Assembly (NCBI RefSeq): GCF_019711595.1
Contig: NZ_JAIGNR010000003.1
Location: forward strand, 310,001 to 374,000
Length of the DNA stretch: 64,000 nucleotides
Source of the DNA: Qipengyuania sphaerica
Lineage (GTDB): Bacteria > Pseudomonadota > Alphaproteobacteria > Sphingomonadales > Sphingomonadaceae
Direction of reading: 5' to 3'
In this document: in pieces, positions 1 to 9,124 of the stretch
Position numbering within the stretch: position 1 is the stretch's first letter
Layout: each line of letters opens with the position of its first letter
Position numbers and translations under genes: made by a program
Notes under the pieces: model-generated
What the model was told of the DNA's origin: nothing
Databases searched by the model: none
What the model saw: the letters and a program-made list of their open reading frames with translations, nothing else

Positions 1-834
1 GACATCGCCCATGCACTGGCCGGTTTCGCGCAGGAAGGGATCGGCCTGCTCGTCATCAGCGGCGGCGACGGGACGGTGCGCGACGTGTTGACCATGGGGC
101 AGGCCGTTTTCGGCGACAACTGGCCGCAGCTGGCAGTCCTGCCGCGCGGCAAGACCAATGCCCTCAATGTCGATCTCGGCAGTCCGCGCGACTGGTCGCT
201 GACGCGGGTGATCGCTGCTTTCGAGGACCCCGAAGGCCGGCGCGTGACCCGCCGCCCGCTGGCGGTCAGCGAGATCGGAAGCGACGATCCGCCGATGCTC
301 GGCTTCATCATGGGTGCGGGCGCCTTCGCCCTCGGCGTCGATGTCGGCCAGGATGCGCACAAGGCCGGCTTCTTCAATTCCCTCGCCGTCGGCATGACCA
401 GTGCCTGGGGAATAGCGGAATCGCTGTTCGGCTCGGACGAGAACCGCTGGCGGCGCGGGGCCGCCATGGACCTGCGCTACCTCCCCTCGAACGAAAGGAT
501 GGAGCGCTCTGAGCACGGCAAGCCGGAGCGGCGCACGATCATGCTGGCCTCGACGCTCGAGACCATGCCGCTCGATATCAAGCTGTTCGGAAAAGGGCAG
601 GGGCCGATCCGCCTGGTGGTGCTGGACCATCCGCGCAGGCGCATCCTTGCCTCGCTCCCGGCGATCCTTACCGGATGGCATCCGCGCTGGCTCGCCGGTG
701 CCGGGTTGCATCATCTCGAGGCCGAGGGCTTCTCGATTGCGCTCGATTCGCAATTCATCCTCGACGGCGAGCATTTTCCCGGTGGAAGCTACCGTGTCGA
801 GCAAGGCCCCCAGCTGACCTTCGTCGCCGGGTGA
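1..834 (+). CDS. Diacylglycerol kinase-like lipid kinase (5' end outside window)
   Basis: The 5' end is cut by the window edge; 277 residues are visible. A GGDGT nucleotide-binding motif lies at fragment residues 21-25 and is followed by a conserved LPRGKTNALN stretch, as in the diacylglycerol/sphingosine kinase catalytic domain, which phosphorylates a lipid alcohol with ATP. The C-terminal half is the beta-rich domain typical of this family. Its stop codon overlaps the GTG start of the next gene (GTGA), so the two are probably translationally coupled and may act on the same lipid. The family call is firm; the exact lipid substrate cannot be read from the sequence. Confidence 0.85.
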   Translation, partial: DIAHALAGFAQEGIGLLVISGGDGTVRDVLTMGQAVFGDNWPQLAVLPRGKTNALNVDLGSPRDWSLTRVIAAFEDPEGRRVTRRPLAVSEIGSDDPPMLGFIMGAGAFALGVDVGQDAHKAGFFNSLAVGMTSAWGIAESLFGSDENRWRRGAAMDLRYLPSNERMERSEHGKPERRTIMLASTLETMPLDIKLFGKGQGPIRLVVLDHPRRRILASLPAILTGWHPRWLAGAGLHHLEAEGFSIALDSQFILDGEHFPGGSYRVEQGPQLTFVAG

Positions 835-1727
835 GCGAGACACTTCACAGCCGTATCGCCGCTTCGCTGACGCGCGAGGTGCGCAGCGAGGTCGCGGCCT
901 ATGCAGCGATGCTCGGGCGCGAAGCCGGGGCGTGCGCGGTGCTGTTCTACGGGTCGAACCTTCGCACCGGATCGCTCGAAGGCGTGCTCGATTTCTACGT
1001 CCTGTTGCCAGGTGCCCAGCAGGAGAAAATCTGGCCTCGTGTGAGCTACCGCGAATGGGAGCACGCAGGCGAGACCCTGCGCGCCAAGATCGCGACGATG
1101 AGCCTTGATAAATTCGCCGAGGCCGCGCGCGGGGACAGCCGCGACACGACGATCTGGACGCGTTTCGTCCAGCCGAGCGCGCTGGTCTGGTCGGGTGGTG
1201 AGGGCGTGAATGCGCTTGTCACCGAAGCAATCTGCCAGGCGGCGCGTACGGCTGCGCGTTTCGCTGCGGTTCTCGGGCCAGATCGCGGTGCACCCCAGGA
1301 TTTCTGGCGCGCGCTGTTCCAAGCGACCTACCGCGCCGAATTCCGTGTCGAGAAGCCGGGGCGCGAGGATTCGATCCTGTCGGTGAATGCCGACCATTTC
1401 GACGGCTTGCTGGCGCTGGCATGGGAAGCGGACGGCATCCTTTTCGCGCGCGAGGGCGAGCAGCTCTCCCCGCAGATACCCGCACATCGGAGATCGGCGA
1501 TCCTGCGCGAATGGAGGGCGCGCGAACGCATCGGCAAGCCGCTCAACATCCTGAGGCTCGCCAAGGCCACCACGACCTTCGAAGGCGCCGCGCGTTACGG
1601 TGCATGGAAGCTCGAGAGGCACACGGGAATCGCGCTCGAAGTCACGCCCTTCCGCGAGAAGCACCCGCTCCTCGCCATGCCCGGTGCCGCAATCGACCTG
1701 TGGCGCGCACGGAGGCGCCGGAAATAG
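831..1727 (+). CDS. Nucleotidyltransferase-like protein, possibly Tam41-like
   Basis: 298 residues from a GTG start that overlaps the stop of the lipid kinase gene. I chose this start because of the GTGA coupling and because the frame upstream reads as an arginine-rich shadow of the kinase gene. Residues 38-55 carry a YGS motif (40-42) followed by D54 in an LDFYVL strand. That is the arrangement of a nucleotidyltransferase active site and recalls Tam41-type CDP-diacylglycerol synthases. Pairing with a diacylglycerol kinase would fit a DAG to phosphatidate to CDP-DAG route. The similarity is short and judged by eye, so the function is an inference. Confidence 0.5.
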   Translation: MSETLHSRIAASLTREVRSEVAAYAAMLGREAGACAVLFYGSNLRTGSLEGVLDFYVLLPGAQQEKIWPRVSYREWEHAGETLRAKIATMSLDKFAEAARGDSRDTTIWTRFVQPSALVWSGGEGVNALVTEAICQAARTAARFAAVLGPDRGAPQDFWRALFQATYRAEFRVEKPGREDSILSVNADHFDGLLALAWEADGILFAREGEQLSPQIPAHRRSAILREWRARERIGKPLNILRLAKATTTFEGAARYGAWKLERHTGIALEVTPFREKHPLLAMPGAAIDLWRARRRRK

Positions 1728-1730
1728 GGA

Positions 1731-2228
1731 TTACCGGTAGCGCATCCGGATCGAGATGCTCTCGACCCCGTTCGCCACATCGAAGCCCACCTTCTTGTAG
1801 CTCGGCTTGCCGAGGTTGAAGATGTTGATCGACGGGTTGTTCGACATGGCCCCGCCATCGCCGAAGATGTCGGTCTCGCCGTCACCGTCGAGGTCGTGGC
1901 GCACTGCGATGCCATAATGGCCCGCTGCGGGAAGCGGCATGCAGAAACGCATGGTGCCCGCCTTGGCAGGCGCTTCCATGCGGTAGATCCAGCGACCCTT
2001 CTCCAGCCAGTCGGCCTTGGTGGCGCGATACGACTGGATGCGGATCGTGCCCTTGCTTTCCTTGATATCGGTGATGGCGACCATCACGGCAGGCCCCTTG
2101 CCCGCGGCACATTTGCCGGGGTCATGGGTGATCTTTTCGCGATATTGCGCCTCGGCAGGTACGGCGAACGCCAGCCCCGTGAGGGCGAGCGCGGCGGTCC
2201 CGGTAATGGCGGCGAATTTGCTGGTCAT
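1731..2228 (-). CDS. Secreted DUF2141 family protein
   Basis: 165 residues. A signal peptide of about 27 residues (hydrophobic ALALTGLAFAV core, AEA cleavage site) points to export to the periplasm. The mature part has the DUF2141 pattern: an N-terminal beta region, a central statement about pleasant small-molecule-like folds absent, and the C-terminal block NNPSINIFN followed by a lysine/phenylalanine strand. No enzymatic residues are known for this family. It ends 3 bases from the convergent nucleotidyltransferase-like gene and appears monocistronic. Confidence 0.75.
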   Translation of the reverse strand: MTSKFAAITGTAALALTGLAFAVPAEAQYREKITHDPGKCAAGKGPAVMVAITDIKESKGTIRIQSYRATKADWLEKGRWIYRMEAPAKAGTMRFCMPLPAAGHYGIAVRHDLDGDGETDIFGDGGAMSNNPSINIFNLGKPSYKKVGFDVANGVESISIRMRYR

Positions 2229-2326
2229 CGAAAATGGCCCCGTAATCTGCGTGTCGAGGCGTCGAAACCCGCCTCTGCTTGATGCCGTTCTAGCAAAATG
2301 CGCTGAATTACGCCTGAATTTCCTAT

Positions 2327-4003
2327 TCAGTCCCCCGCGATACGCCCCTTGTCGAGACGGACGACCCGGTCGGCAATATCGGGCAGCAGACCGCGATGCG
2401 CGATCGCAATCACGGTGCGCTTCTCGGTCATTGCATGAAGGGCCGCGGCAATCGCATTCTCGCTCGTCGCATCGAGCGCGCTAGTCGCCTCGTCCAGCAC
2501 GACGAGATCGGGATCGCGCATCAGGGCGCGGGCAAGCGCGATCCGCTGGCGTTCTCCGCCAGACAGCGCAAGGCCGCCTTCGCCGAGGTCGCAATCGATG
2601 CCTTCGGGCAGCGAATAGACGAAACCGGCGGAGGCCTCTTCGAGCGCGCGCTTCATGCGCTCTTCGTCGGCATCGGGATCGGCCCAGAGCAGATTGTCGC
2701 GCACCGTTCCGGAGAAGAGCACCGATTCCTGCTGGACATAAGCGATCCGCGAACGCCAGGCGCGCCGCGATGTGTCGTCGAGCACGGTGCCGTCGACCGC
2801 GATTGTCCCGGCATCGGGCGCGATCAGGCCAGCCGCCACGTCCGCGAGGGTACTCTTGCCGCAGCCGGATGGCCCGGTGAGGACAAGCAGCTGGCGCGCG
2901 TCGATTTTGAGCGAAACGCCCGACAGGGCAGGGCGGTCGGCACGGTAGGCGATCGCGATCTGGTCGAGCACGATGCTGTCCGACAGGCGGGGAGAAGCGT
3001 CGAGGGAAGTCGGTTCATGCGCCTTTCTCGCTTCCTCGATCAGAGTGAGTGCCTCGTCGATGGCCGGGCGAGCATGGTTCCACCCCTGCGCGCTGGCCTG
3101 CAACTGCCCGAGAAGCGGCAGGGCGCGCACGAAGATCGCTGCGAGCGGGAGCAATATGGCCAGCGGCATCGCAAGTGCGCCGAGGGCAAACCACGCCAGA
3201 AGTGCTGCCGCGATCGCGCCGCCGATCTGCAGTGCAGCCTGCCCCAATGCGCTGTCACGCACGAAGCTGCGCTCCTGCCGGCGCAGATCGTCAAGCGCCG
3301 AGGCGATTTCCTGCTGCGCACGTTCCTCGCGGCCGTAGCTCTTGATGACCCGCAGCGCGCCCAGCGTTTCGCCCAGCCGGGCATAGAGGCCGTCGTTCGC
3401 CCGACTGAGCTTCTCGCCCAATTGCCTGGCCCTCCGCAGCAGCGGCAGGAAAGTAAGGAGGACGAGCGCTCCGGCAGCCCCTCCGGTGAGTGCGGCAGCG
3501 GGCGAAATGGCCAGTGCGGCGATGGCGAGCGCCAGTAGCGAGAGCGACAGCCTCACGAGCGCTGCGAACATATCGACCGCATAGGAGGCACGGTCGATAT
3601 TCGAGATGAGTAGGGCCTCGCTGGTGCTGCGTTTCAGGCGCGACAGCCAGCGCCAGTCTGCCCCGAGAAGGGCCTCGGTAGCCCGCAGGCGCAGTCCGTC
3701 GACGACCGCGACCTGCAAGTCCTGCACGGCAAGGCGGCGCGCGATCTCGGCAATAGCGCGGATGACCACCAGCACCACGAAGCCGGCGAGGATCGTCGAA
3801 GGCGAAAATTCGTCCAGCGAGATACCGAGCGGCAGCTGCGCCGGTGCGTCGGATAATTGGGCGAGGAGCGGGACCAGCAAGACGAAGCCGAGCCCTTCGC
3901 TTACCGCAGAGACCAGCGATATCATGGCGAGCCTGCCCGTTGCCGCGCGCCCGGCGATTTCGACCAGCGCCCCGATCCGCAAGGCTTCGCTTCGCCGCGC
4001 CAT
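2327..4003 (-). CDS. ABC exporter, fused membrane and ATPase domains (lasso-type D protein)
   Basis: 558 residues. The N-terminal ~320 residues form an ABC type-1 exporter membrane domain with about six hydrophobic segments. The ATPase domain follows: Walker A GPSGCGKST at about 377-385, signature LSGGERQR at about 480-487, Walker B VVLDEATSALD at about 501-511 and switch histidine near 535. There is no N-terminal C39 peptidase domain, so it should export an already cleaved peptide. Its ATG overlaps the cyclase stop codon (TGATG), making it the last gene of the RiPP operon. Role as exporter/immunity protein for the product of the precursor at 5877 is inferred from this context. Confidence 0.85.
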   Translation of the reverse strand: MARRSEALRIGALVEIAGRAATGRLAMISLVSAVSEGLGFVLLVPLLAQLSDAPAQLPLGISLDEFSPSTILAGFVVLVVIRAIAEIARRLAVQDLQVAVVDGLRLRATEALLGADWRWLSRLKRSTSEALLISNIDRASYAVDMFAALVRLSLSLLALAIAALAISPAAALTGGAAGALVLLTFLPLLRRARQLGEKLSRANDGLYARLGETLGALRVIKSYGREERAQQEIASALDDLRRQERSFVRDSALGQAALQIGGAIAAALLAWFALGALAMPLAILLPLAAIFVRALPLLGQLQASAQGWNHARPAIDEALTLIEEARKAHEPTSLDASPRLSDSIVLDQIAIAYRADRPALSGVSLKIDARQLLVLTGPSGCGKSTLADVAAGLIAPDAGTIAVDGTVLDDTSRRAWRSRIAYVQQESVLFSGTVRDNLLWADPDADEERMKRALEEASAGFVYSLPEGIDCDLGEGGLALSGGERQRIALARALMRDPDLVVLDEATSALDATSENAIAAALHAMTEKRTVIAIAHRGLLPDIADRVVRLDKGRIAGD

Positions 4004-5862
4004 CAGAAGTCGTTCCGCTTTTCGGCATGGCTGACGAAACTTGCCGCGGTCAGCGCGCGGGTAAGACCCATCTCGCGCGGCAGCCTTTCCTGCGCCGCAC
4101 CCGGCGTCGTCTCCGGCCAGTCCGCCAGCAGGCGCTGCATGCGGTCGATATCGAGGATCTCGGATAGCTCGCGGTGCGCGCGGATCGCTTCGGACTGCGC
4201 AACGAGTTCGGCGCGCTGGCGGGTGAGGCGCGCGTGCCAGTCGACATTGTGCCGCCCCTGCCTCACTTCGTGTCGCTGCTCCTCGGGCATGATCCCCTCC
4301 GCCACGCGCCTTGCCAGATAACGGTCGGTCCCGCCACGTCGCAGCTGGTCGGTGGGCAGGCCATGGCAGAATTCGAACAACGGGCGATAGGCGGTGACGT
4401 CGCGGTGGGCGAGTCCATGGAGGCGCCCGAGACCGAGGTCGAGATCCTCTCCGCTATCTGCGCTCGCCCACATGGTTCGGATGGCCTGCTTGCGTGTCGC
4501 GGGGATGGGCGGCCGGTCGAAGGCGCTCGGCACGCCGCGCCCGCGCCATTTCGCTGCCGCTTCCTCGCTCAGCAAGGAGCCGAGGGGAATGTCGCCGAAA
4601 CGCTCTGGGTGCGCGAATTTGCGGATCGCTTTCTGCAACGGGGCAGGAAGATGCGGCAGGACCGCCATCGAGAGGAGCTTGCGCAGCTGCGAATGCTCGT
4701 GCTCGTCGGTAGCGTCTGCAAGAAGCCTCCGCAGCTGCCGCAGCTTTCCCTTCCGCAGGGATTCGGGGGCAGCCCAGCCTGCATCCATGCTGATATTGAA
4801 ATTGCCGTGGAGCGCGGTGAACATCGCGTCGCAGCCATCTGCTCGCGCCGCTTCGAGAAGGGGGTGGAAGATGCCGATATTGGCAATGTTGGCCGTCGGC
4901 ACCTCGCTGCGGGAAAGCAGGTCGCGCAGGCGGTGGTCATGCCCGCCCTCGGCGGCGGGGAAATGGGCTTCGATCCGCGGATGCATGGCGGCAAAGCGGC
5001 GGACCATTTCGCGCTCGTCCCCGAAGCGGTTCGGCGGCACCCACCCGTCCCAGTCCTGGTGCGGACCGAAGGTGTAGCTGTGTAGTCGCTGTTCTACGGG
5101 CATCTGCCCGAGCAGGGCCGCCGCCGCCAGCGGACTGTCGAGACCGCCCGACAGCATGATCGCAGGGCGCTCGACCCCGGCAAGGGCGCCGCGTGCAGCC
5201 TCGCCCAGCAGCTCCCACGCGCGTGCGACATAATCATCGTCACGCGCGAAGCGGACCGAAGGCACTTCCGTCGGGTCGTAATAGCGCTCCAGGCGCCACT
5301 CCGCGCAGTCGATCCTGACACGGCTGCCGAGCGGCACGCGTCCGATCCCCCGGAACCATCCCACAGGTTCGCAATCGTGATGCGCATAGGCCAGCTGGTC
5401 GGTGAGGTAGTCCCAGTCGATGCGCTTCTCGACGCCGGCGGCGAACAGCGCGCCCAGCAGCGGCGAGGCGGCTTGCACCTCCCTGTTCGCGACGAAGTGC
5501 ATCGGCGGGGCGGTCCACGGCGACCTGACGAGGCGCAGGCGTCCCGGCCCTTCGAGGGAGATCGCGCAATAGTGCCCGACGAGTTTGAGGTCGGCCGCGT
5601 CACCCCAGCGCTCCAGAGCGGCAGAGTAGATCGCCGCGGGCGTGGCGTCGCGTGGCAGGCCGAGCTCGCGCGCACTGTCGGCGCGGTTGTCGATCCTGCC
5701 GAAGAACAAGGTGCCGGAGCCAGTCTCGCTGTCCGACCAGAGGTCGAATTCACCCGAGCGACAATGTGGCGGCGCCTGTCGCGGATCGTCGCCCAACGCA
5801 CGTCCGACAGCGGCGAGTACGGGCGGCTCCAGCCCTCCCGCGCGCCGGACTGCAGCGATCAT
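4003..5862 (-). CDS. Asparagine synthase-like RiPP macrocyclase (lasso C protein)
   Basis: 619 residues with an N-terminal glutamine-amidotransferase-like domain and a C-terminal asparagine-synthase ATP-pyrophosphatase domain. The PP-loop SGGLDSP is at about 238-244, so ATP-dependent carboxylate adenylation is likely retained. Residue 2 is isoleucine, not the catalytic cysteine of true AsnB, so glutamine hydrolysis should be lost, as in lasso cyclases such as McjC. The gene starts 14 bases after the precursor peptide and is coupled to the exporter. In this family the enzyme joins the core N-terminal amine to an Asp/Glu side chain; whether it does so here is uncertain because the core lacks the usual acceptor. 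Confidence 0.85.
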   Translation of the reverse strand: MIAAVRRAGGLEPPVLAAVGRALGDDPRQAPPHCRSGEFDLWSDSETGSGTLFFGRIDNRADSARELGLPRDATPAAIYSAALERWGDAADLKLVGHYCAISLEGPGRLRLVRSPWTAPPMHFVANREVQAASPLLGALFAAGVEKRIDWDYLTDQLAYAHHDCEPVGWFRGIGRVPLGSRVRIDCAEWRLERYYDPTEVPSVRFARDDDYVARAWELLGEAARGALAGVERPAIMLSGGLDSPLAAAALLGQMPVEQRLHSYTFGPHQDWDGWVPPNRFGDEREMVRRFAAMHPRIEAHFPAAEGGHDHRLRDLLSRSEVPTANIANIGIFHPLLEAARADGCDAMFTALHGNFNISMDAGWAAPESLRKGKLRQLRRLLADATDEHEHSQLRKLLSMAVLPHLPAPLQKAIRKFAHPERFGDIPLGSLLSEEAAAKWRGRGVPSAFDRPPIPATRKQAIRTMWASADSGEDLDLGLGRLHGLAHRDVTAYRPLFEFCHGLPTDQLRRGGTDRYLARRVAEGIMPEEQRHEVRQGRHNVDWHARLTRQRAELVAQSEAIRAHRELSEILDIDRMQRLLADWPETTPGAAQERLPREMGLTRALTAASFVSHAEKRNDF

Positions 5863-5876
5863 GCGTTAGGTCGCGC

Positions 5877-6017
5877 TCAGGAAGAACGCATGTTCGGGCC
5901 GGCCTGCAGCCCCACGCCGTCAGGTCCGGCGATATCGCGCAGCGCGCCGAGCTTTTTCAGCTCGGGCTTTTCCCAGCGCGGCTTGGTGCTCGAAGCGACC
6001 GTTTTGTCGTTGCTCAT
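5877..6017 (-). CDS. RiPP precursor peptide, lasso-type leader, unusual core
   Basis: 46 residues, found by translating the gap between the cyclase and the PqqD-like gene. An AAGGGA ribosome binding site lies about 9-10 bases before the ATG. Residues 15-24 read W-E-K-P-E-L-K-K-L-G, an exact match to the lasso leader motif YxxPxLxxxG with Trp for Tyr, which the RRE domain recognises. The remainder is ALRDIA followed by GPDGVGLQAGPNMRSS (31-46). No Thr stands at the usual -2 position. If the core starts at G31, the only acid is at core position 3, not 7-9, so a classical lasso macrolactam is not possible. The coding call is strong from context; the product class is open. Confidence 0.8.
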   Translation of the reverse strand: MSNDKTVASSTKPRWEKPELKKLGALRDIAGPDGVGLQAGPNMRSS

Positions 6018-6074
6018 GGCTCGAAATCCCTTTTGCCGCACAATAGCATGCTGCCCGTTAACGTCAAAATGCGG

Positions 6075-6344
6075 CTATCCCTCGCGCTTTACCAGCGCCG
6101 CCTTTTCAAGATCGTTAATAAGAGCCGCGACGTCGGCTGCGATTGCCTCGCGCTCGCCCGCGTGAGCGGCTGCCATCTGATCCGAGATCGCCTCTTCGCT
6201 TCGCGTCCCGTCGATTGCGTCCCACACCGCGCGGCCCGTGCCGGAGAGCGAAAAAAGCTCGCCCCCGTCGAGGTCGACGATCAGCACTTCGTCGTCGACT
6301 ACGGTTGCGATGAAGTTCTCGGTACATTTGCGAATGGCGCCCAT
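6075..6344 (-). CDS. PqqD-like RiPP recognition element protein (B1)
   Basis: 89 residues with the PqqD fold pattern: a beta-rich N-terminal half including VLIVDLDGGELFSLSGTG, then a helical C-terminal half. Such standalone proteins bind the leader of a RiPP precursor and present it to the modifying enzyme. AGGAGG stands 6 bases before the ATG, the best ribosome binding site of this operon. It is the first gene, divergent from rpe, with 57 bases to the precursor gene downstream. In lasso clusters B1 works with a B2 cysteine protease that cuts the leader; none is encoded here. Confidence 0.85.
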   Translation of the reverse strand: MGAIRKCTENFIATVVDDEVLIVDLDGGELFSLSGTGRAVWDAIDGTRSEEAISDQMAAAHAGEREAIAADVAALINDLEKAALVKREG

Positions 6345-6487
6345 CCGCGCCTCCTAGCGTTGCCTTGGGCGCAATCCAAGCCCGCCTGCTCGTGGATAAG
6401 CCGGTGGGGAATCTTGTGGAAGAGAGGTGGAGAGAGGTATTTCGGCTGCATCCAGGCTAACCTTCGAACCGAAAGCCGCGACAGGCC

Positions 6488-7186
6488 ATGACCGTCCCGC
6501 TGATTTCTCCGAGCATCCTTTCCGCAGATTTCGCGCGGCTGGGCGAGGAGGTTCGCGCGGTCGACGAGGCCGGTGCCGACTGGATCCATATCGACGTGAT
6601 GGACGGGCATTACGTTCCCAATATCACCATCGGTCCGGCGGTGGTGAAGGCGCTCCGCCCGCATACGGACAAGACCTTCGACGTCCATCTGATGATCGCG
6701 CCGGTCGACCCCTATCTCGAGGCTTTCGCCGAAGCGGGTGCGGACATCATTACCGTCCACCCCGAGGCGGGGCCGCACATTCACCGGACGCTGCAGGCGA
6801 TCAGGAACCTCGGCAAGAAGGCTGGCGTGGTGCTCAATCCGGGCACGCCCGCAAAGATGCTCGACTACCTCATCGAGGAAGTCGACCTCGTGCTGGTGAT
6901 GAGCGTGAACCCCGGTTTCGGCGGGCAGAGCTTCATCCATTCGCAGCTCAGGAAGATCGAGGCGATCCGGAAAATGATCGACAAGAGCGGGAAGGATATC
7001 CGGCTCGAGGTCGATGGCGGGGTCGATCCGACCACAGCACCGCTTTGCGTCGAGGCGGGTGCTGACGTGCTGGTCGCAGGATCCGCGACTTTCCGCGGCG
7101 GGCCGGAGAAATATGCTTCCAATATTGCCGCGCTCAAGCAGCGAAGCGGTAGCGCGGAAGATAACGCCTTGAAGGGGCAGGGATGA
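6488..7186 (+). CDS. rpe: Ribulose-phosphate 3-epimerase
   Basis: 232 residues, full length for the family. It interconverts ribulose 5-phosphate and xylulose 5-phosphate in the pentose phosphate pathway. The start [12 protein letters not shown], the metal-binding segment [18 protein letters not shown] and [10 protein letters not shown] are all present, followed by the phosphate-binding LEVDGGV segment. Its last four bases overlap the start of the heparinase-like gene (ATGA). This gene order, running on to purH, looks like a housekeeping block. Confidence 0.97.
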   Translation: MTVPLISPSILSADFARLGEEVRAVDEAGADWIHIDVMDGHYVPNITIGPAVVKALRPHTDKTFDVHLMIAPVDPYLEAFAEAGADIITVHPEAGPHIHRTLQAIRNLGKKAGVVLNPGTPAKMLDYLIEEVDLVLVMSVNPGFGGQSFIHSQLRKIEAIRKMIDKSGKDIRLEVDGGVDPTTAPLCVEAGADVLVAGSATFRGGPEKYASNIAALKQRSGSAEDNALKGQG

Positions 7187-9117
7187 GCGAGGGCCGTGCC
7201 GCCTTCGCCGAGCGCGACACCGAATGCGATAGCGGCGCAGTGCAGGTCGCCCTGCCGTTGTTCGGTGATCCCGAGCCGCTGGTGGAAGAGGCCGAAGTCG
7301 AAGTCGAAGAGACCGTAGAAGCCAAGTCGGAGCCGCTGGTCGAAAAAGCACCGGCACCTCCGCCCGAACCCGAATACGACCCCGAACCTCTGGAACCGGC
7401 GCGCGCGCTCGTTCCTGCCGATTTCGCCCTGCCCGATCCGGGGCCGGTCCACGCCGCCATGCGCTGGGCCTACCGCATGGGCGTTCCCGCGAGCTTCATC
7501 TGCGCGCCGCTGCGCAAACCTGCCAAGCCGCGCCTCCTTGCAATGGTCGAGACCCCGCTTGCGGGCGACCGCGCAGCCGGGATGGCCTTGCGCGCGGGGC
7601 ACTTCCAGGTTGCGGGGCTCAAGGCGCCCATCGGCAAGCTCGACTATGCCTCGCCTTCGAAACTGACCGCACCCTTTGCGCGCGCCGTCCATGGCTTCAC
7701 CTGGATGCGCGATCTGTCGACCTCGGCCCCGCGCGGACAATGCGCCGACACCTCGACGCGGATTTTCAAGGCGTGGCTCGCCAAGAATCCCGAACCGGGC
7801 AAGGGTCCGGCGTGGGATGTCGAGCTTGCGGGGCTGCGCCTCCTCAACTGGCTGGTGCACGCGCCGGTTCTGCTTTCGGGTGAGGGGGAGAAGCTTAAAG
7901 AACCGCTGCTCGACGCGATCGAAACCACGGCGCGCTGGCTCGACCGGCAGGTGGCAAGCGGTGAGGGAAGGCTGGCGCAGGTAACCGGCTGGGTCGGGAT
8001 CGTGGCGGCAGGCCTGCTGCTGACCGACGGCAAGCCGCGCAGGCTGCACGGCGAGGCTGGCCTGCTCCGTACGCTTGGCGAAATGGTCAGCGACGATGGC
8101 GGCGTGCTCTCGCGCAGTCCCACGGCGCAGGCGCAGGCGATTGCATTGCTGGTCGATTTGCGCGCTTGCTACGCGGCGGTCCGGCGCGACCCGCCACCCG
8201 CGCTTGCCGCCATGCTCGGCTTGCTGGTTCCTGCACTTCTTTCCCTTCGGATGGGCGACCGCGGCCTCGGCAGCTGGCAGGGCAGTGCGGCCATGTCCGA
8301 ACCTGCGCTCGATGCGCTGGTCACTGCGAGCGGCGTCCGCGCGCGCCCCATGCTCGAAGCGCGCCACTGGGGTTACCAGCGCGCTCGCTCGAAAGACGGC
8401 GTGCTGGTATTCGATGCCGCACCGCCGCCCAAGCCGCGCCACGCACGCCACGGCTGCGCCTCCACGCTCGCCTTCGAATTCTCGCATCGCAACCATCGCA
8501 TCATCGTCAATTGCGGCGGCGCCGAACTGGCTGGCGCACTCGTCCCTGCACGGATCGAGCAGGGGCTGCGCGGCACCTCGGCGCATTCGACGCTGGTGCT
8601 CGACGAGGCCAACTCCACTGCGGTGCTGATCGGCGGGCAGATCGGCAAGGGTGTCGAAGAAGTCGATTTCCACCGCGAGACGGTACATACCAACCAGCGC
8701 GAGGGCACACGGCTCGAAGCCTCGCACAACGGCTATGCCGCGCGGCATGGGCTACTGCATCGCCGCATCCTGATCCTGTCGGACGACGGCAGCGAATTGC
8801 GCGGCGAGGACGTGCTCGAGCCTTCGGGCAAGAAGGGTAAGCGCGGCAAGATCGGCTTTGCGATCCGCTTCCACCTCGGACGCGGGATCGATGCCAAGCT
8901 GACCGACGACGGGATGGGCGTGCATCTCGCCCTGCCCGACGCAAGCTACTGGCAATTCCGCCTCGCAGGCACTAGCGGCGAGGCGCACTGCACGCTGGAG
9001 GATTCGCTCTGGGTTGATGGCCATGGCCGTCCGCACGGCGTGCAGCAGATCGTGGTCGAAGGCATGGCCGCGCGCGGCGGGGAACGCTTCCCCTGGCTGC
9101 TTAAACGAATGGGGTGA
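7183..9117 (+). CDS. Heparinase II/III family protein
   Basis: 644 residues. The N-terminal ~90 residues are an acidic, Pro- and Val/Glu-rich low-complexity linker, which is odd for a secreted lyase and suggests a cytoplasmic or adaptor segment. The middle is an alpha/alpha-toroid-like helical region (with [10 protein letters not shown] and [12 protein letters not shown]), and the C-terminal third is the beta-sandwich of heparinase II/III proteins, with [12 protein letters not shown] and [13 protein letters not shown]. Such proteins cleave acidic polysaccharides, but the substrate is unknown. It is coupled to rpe and ends 7 bases before purH. Confidence 0.8.
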   Translation: MSEGRAAFAERDTECDSGAVQVALPLFGDPEPLVEEAEVEVEETVEAKSEPLVEKAPAPPPEPEYDPEPLEPARALVPADFALPDPGPVHAAMRWAYRMGVPASFICAPLRKPAKPRLLAMVETPLAGDRAAGMALRAGHFQVAGLKAPIGKLDYASPSKLTAPFARAVHGFTWMRDLSTSAPRGQCADTSTRIFKAWLAKNPEPGKGPAWDVELAGLRLLNWLVHAPVLLSGEGEKLKEPLLDAIETTARWLDRQVASGEGRLAQVTGWVGIVAAGLLLTDGKPRRLHGEAGLLRTLGEMVSDDGGVLSRSPTAQAQAIALLVDLRACYAAVRRDPPPALAAMLGLLVPALLSLRMGDRGLGSWQGSAAMSEPALDALVTASGVRARPMLEARHWGYQRARSKDGVLVFDAAPPPKPRHARHGCASTLAFEFSHRNHRIIVNCGGAELAGALVPARIEQGLRGTSAHSTLVLDEANSTAVLIGGQIGKGVEEVDFHRETVHTNQREGTRLEASHNGYAARHGLLHRRILILSDDGSELRGEDVLEPSGKKGKRGKIGFAIRFHLGRGIDAKLTDDGMGVHLALPDASYWQFRLAGTSGEAHCTLEDSLWVDGHGRPHGVQQIVVEGMAARGGERFPWLLKRMG

Positions 9118-9124
9118 TTTCCAA

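Noticed and set aside
831..2228. Genes next to the RiPP operon as a possible B2 protease
   Set aside because: Neither the nucleotidyltransferase-like protein nor the secreted DUF2141 protein has a Cys-His-Asp transglutaminase-like layout or suitable size, and one is on the opposite strand.
2314..2330. CTGAAT-N5-ATTCAG hairpin at the exporter gene stop
   Set aside because: Short AT-containing stem with no T-run after it on the minus strand; may be chance.
6391..6399. DnaA-box-like CGTGGATAA between pqqD-like gene and rpe
   Set aside because: One mismatch to the consensus, no cluster of boxes, no AT-rich region and no origin genes around.
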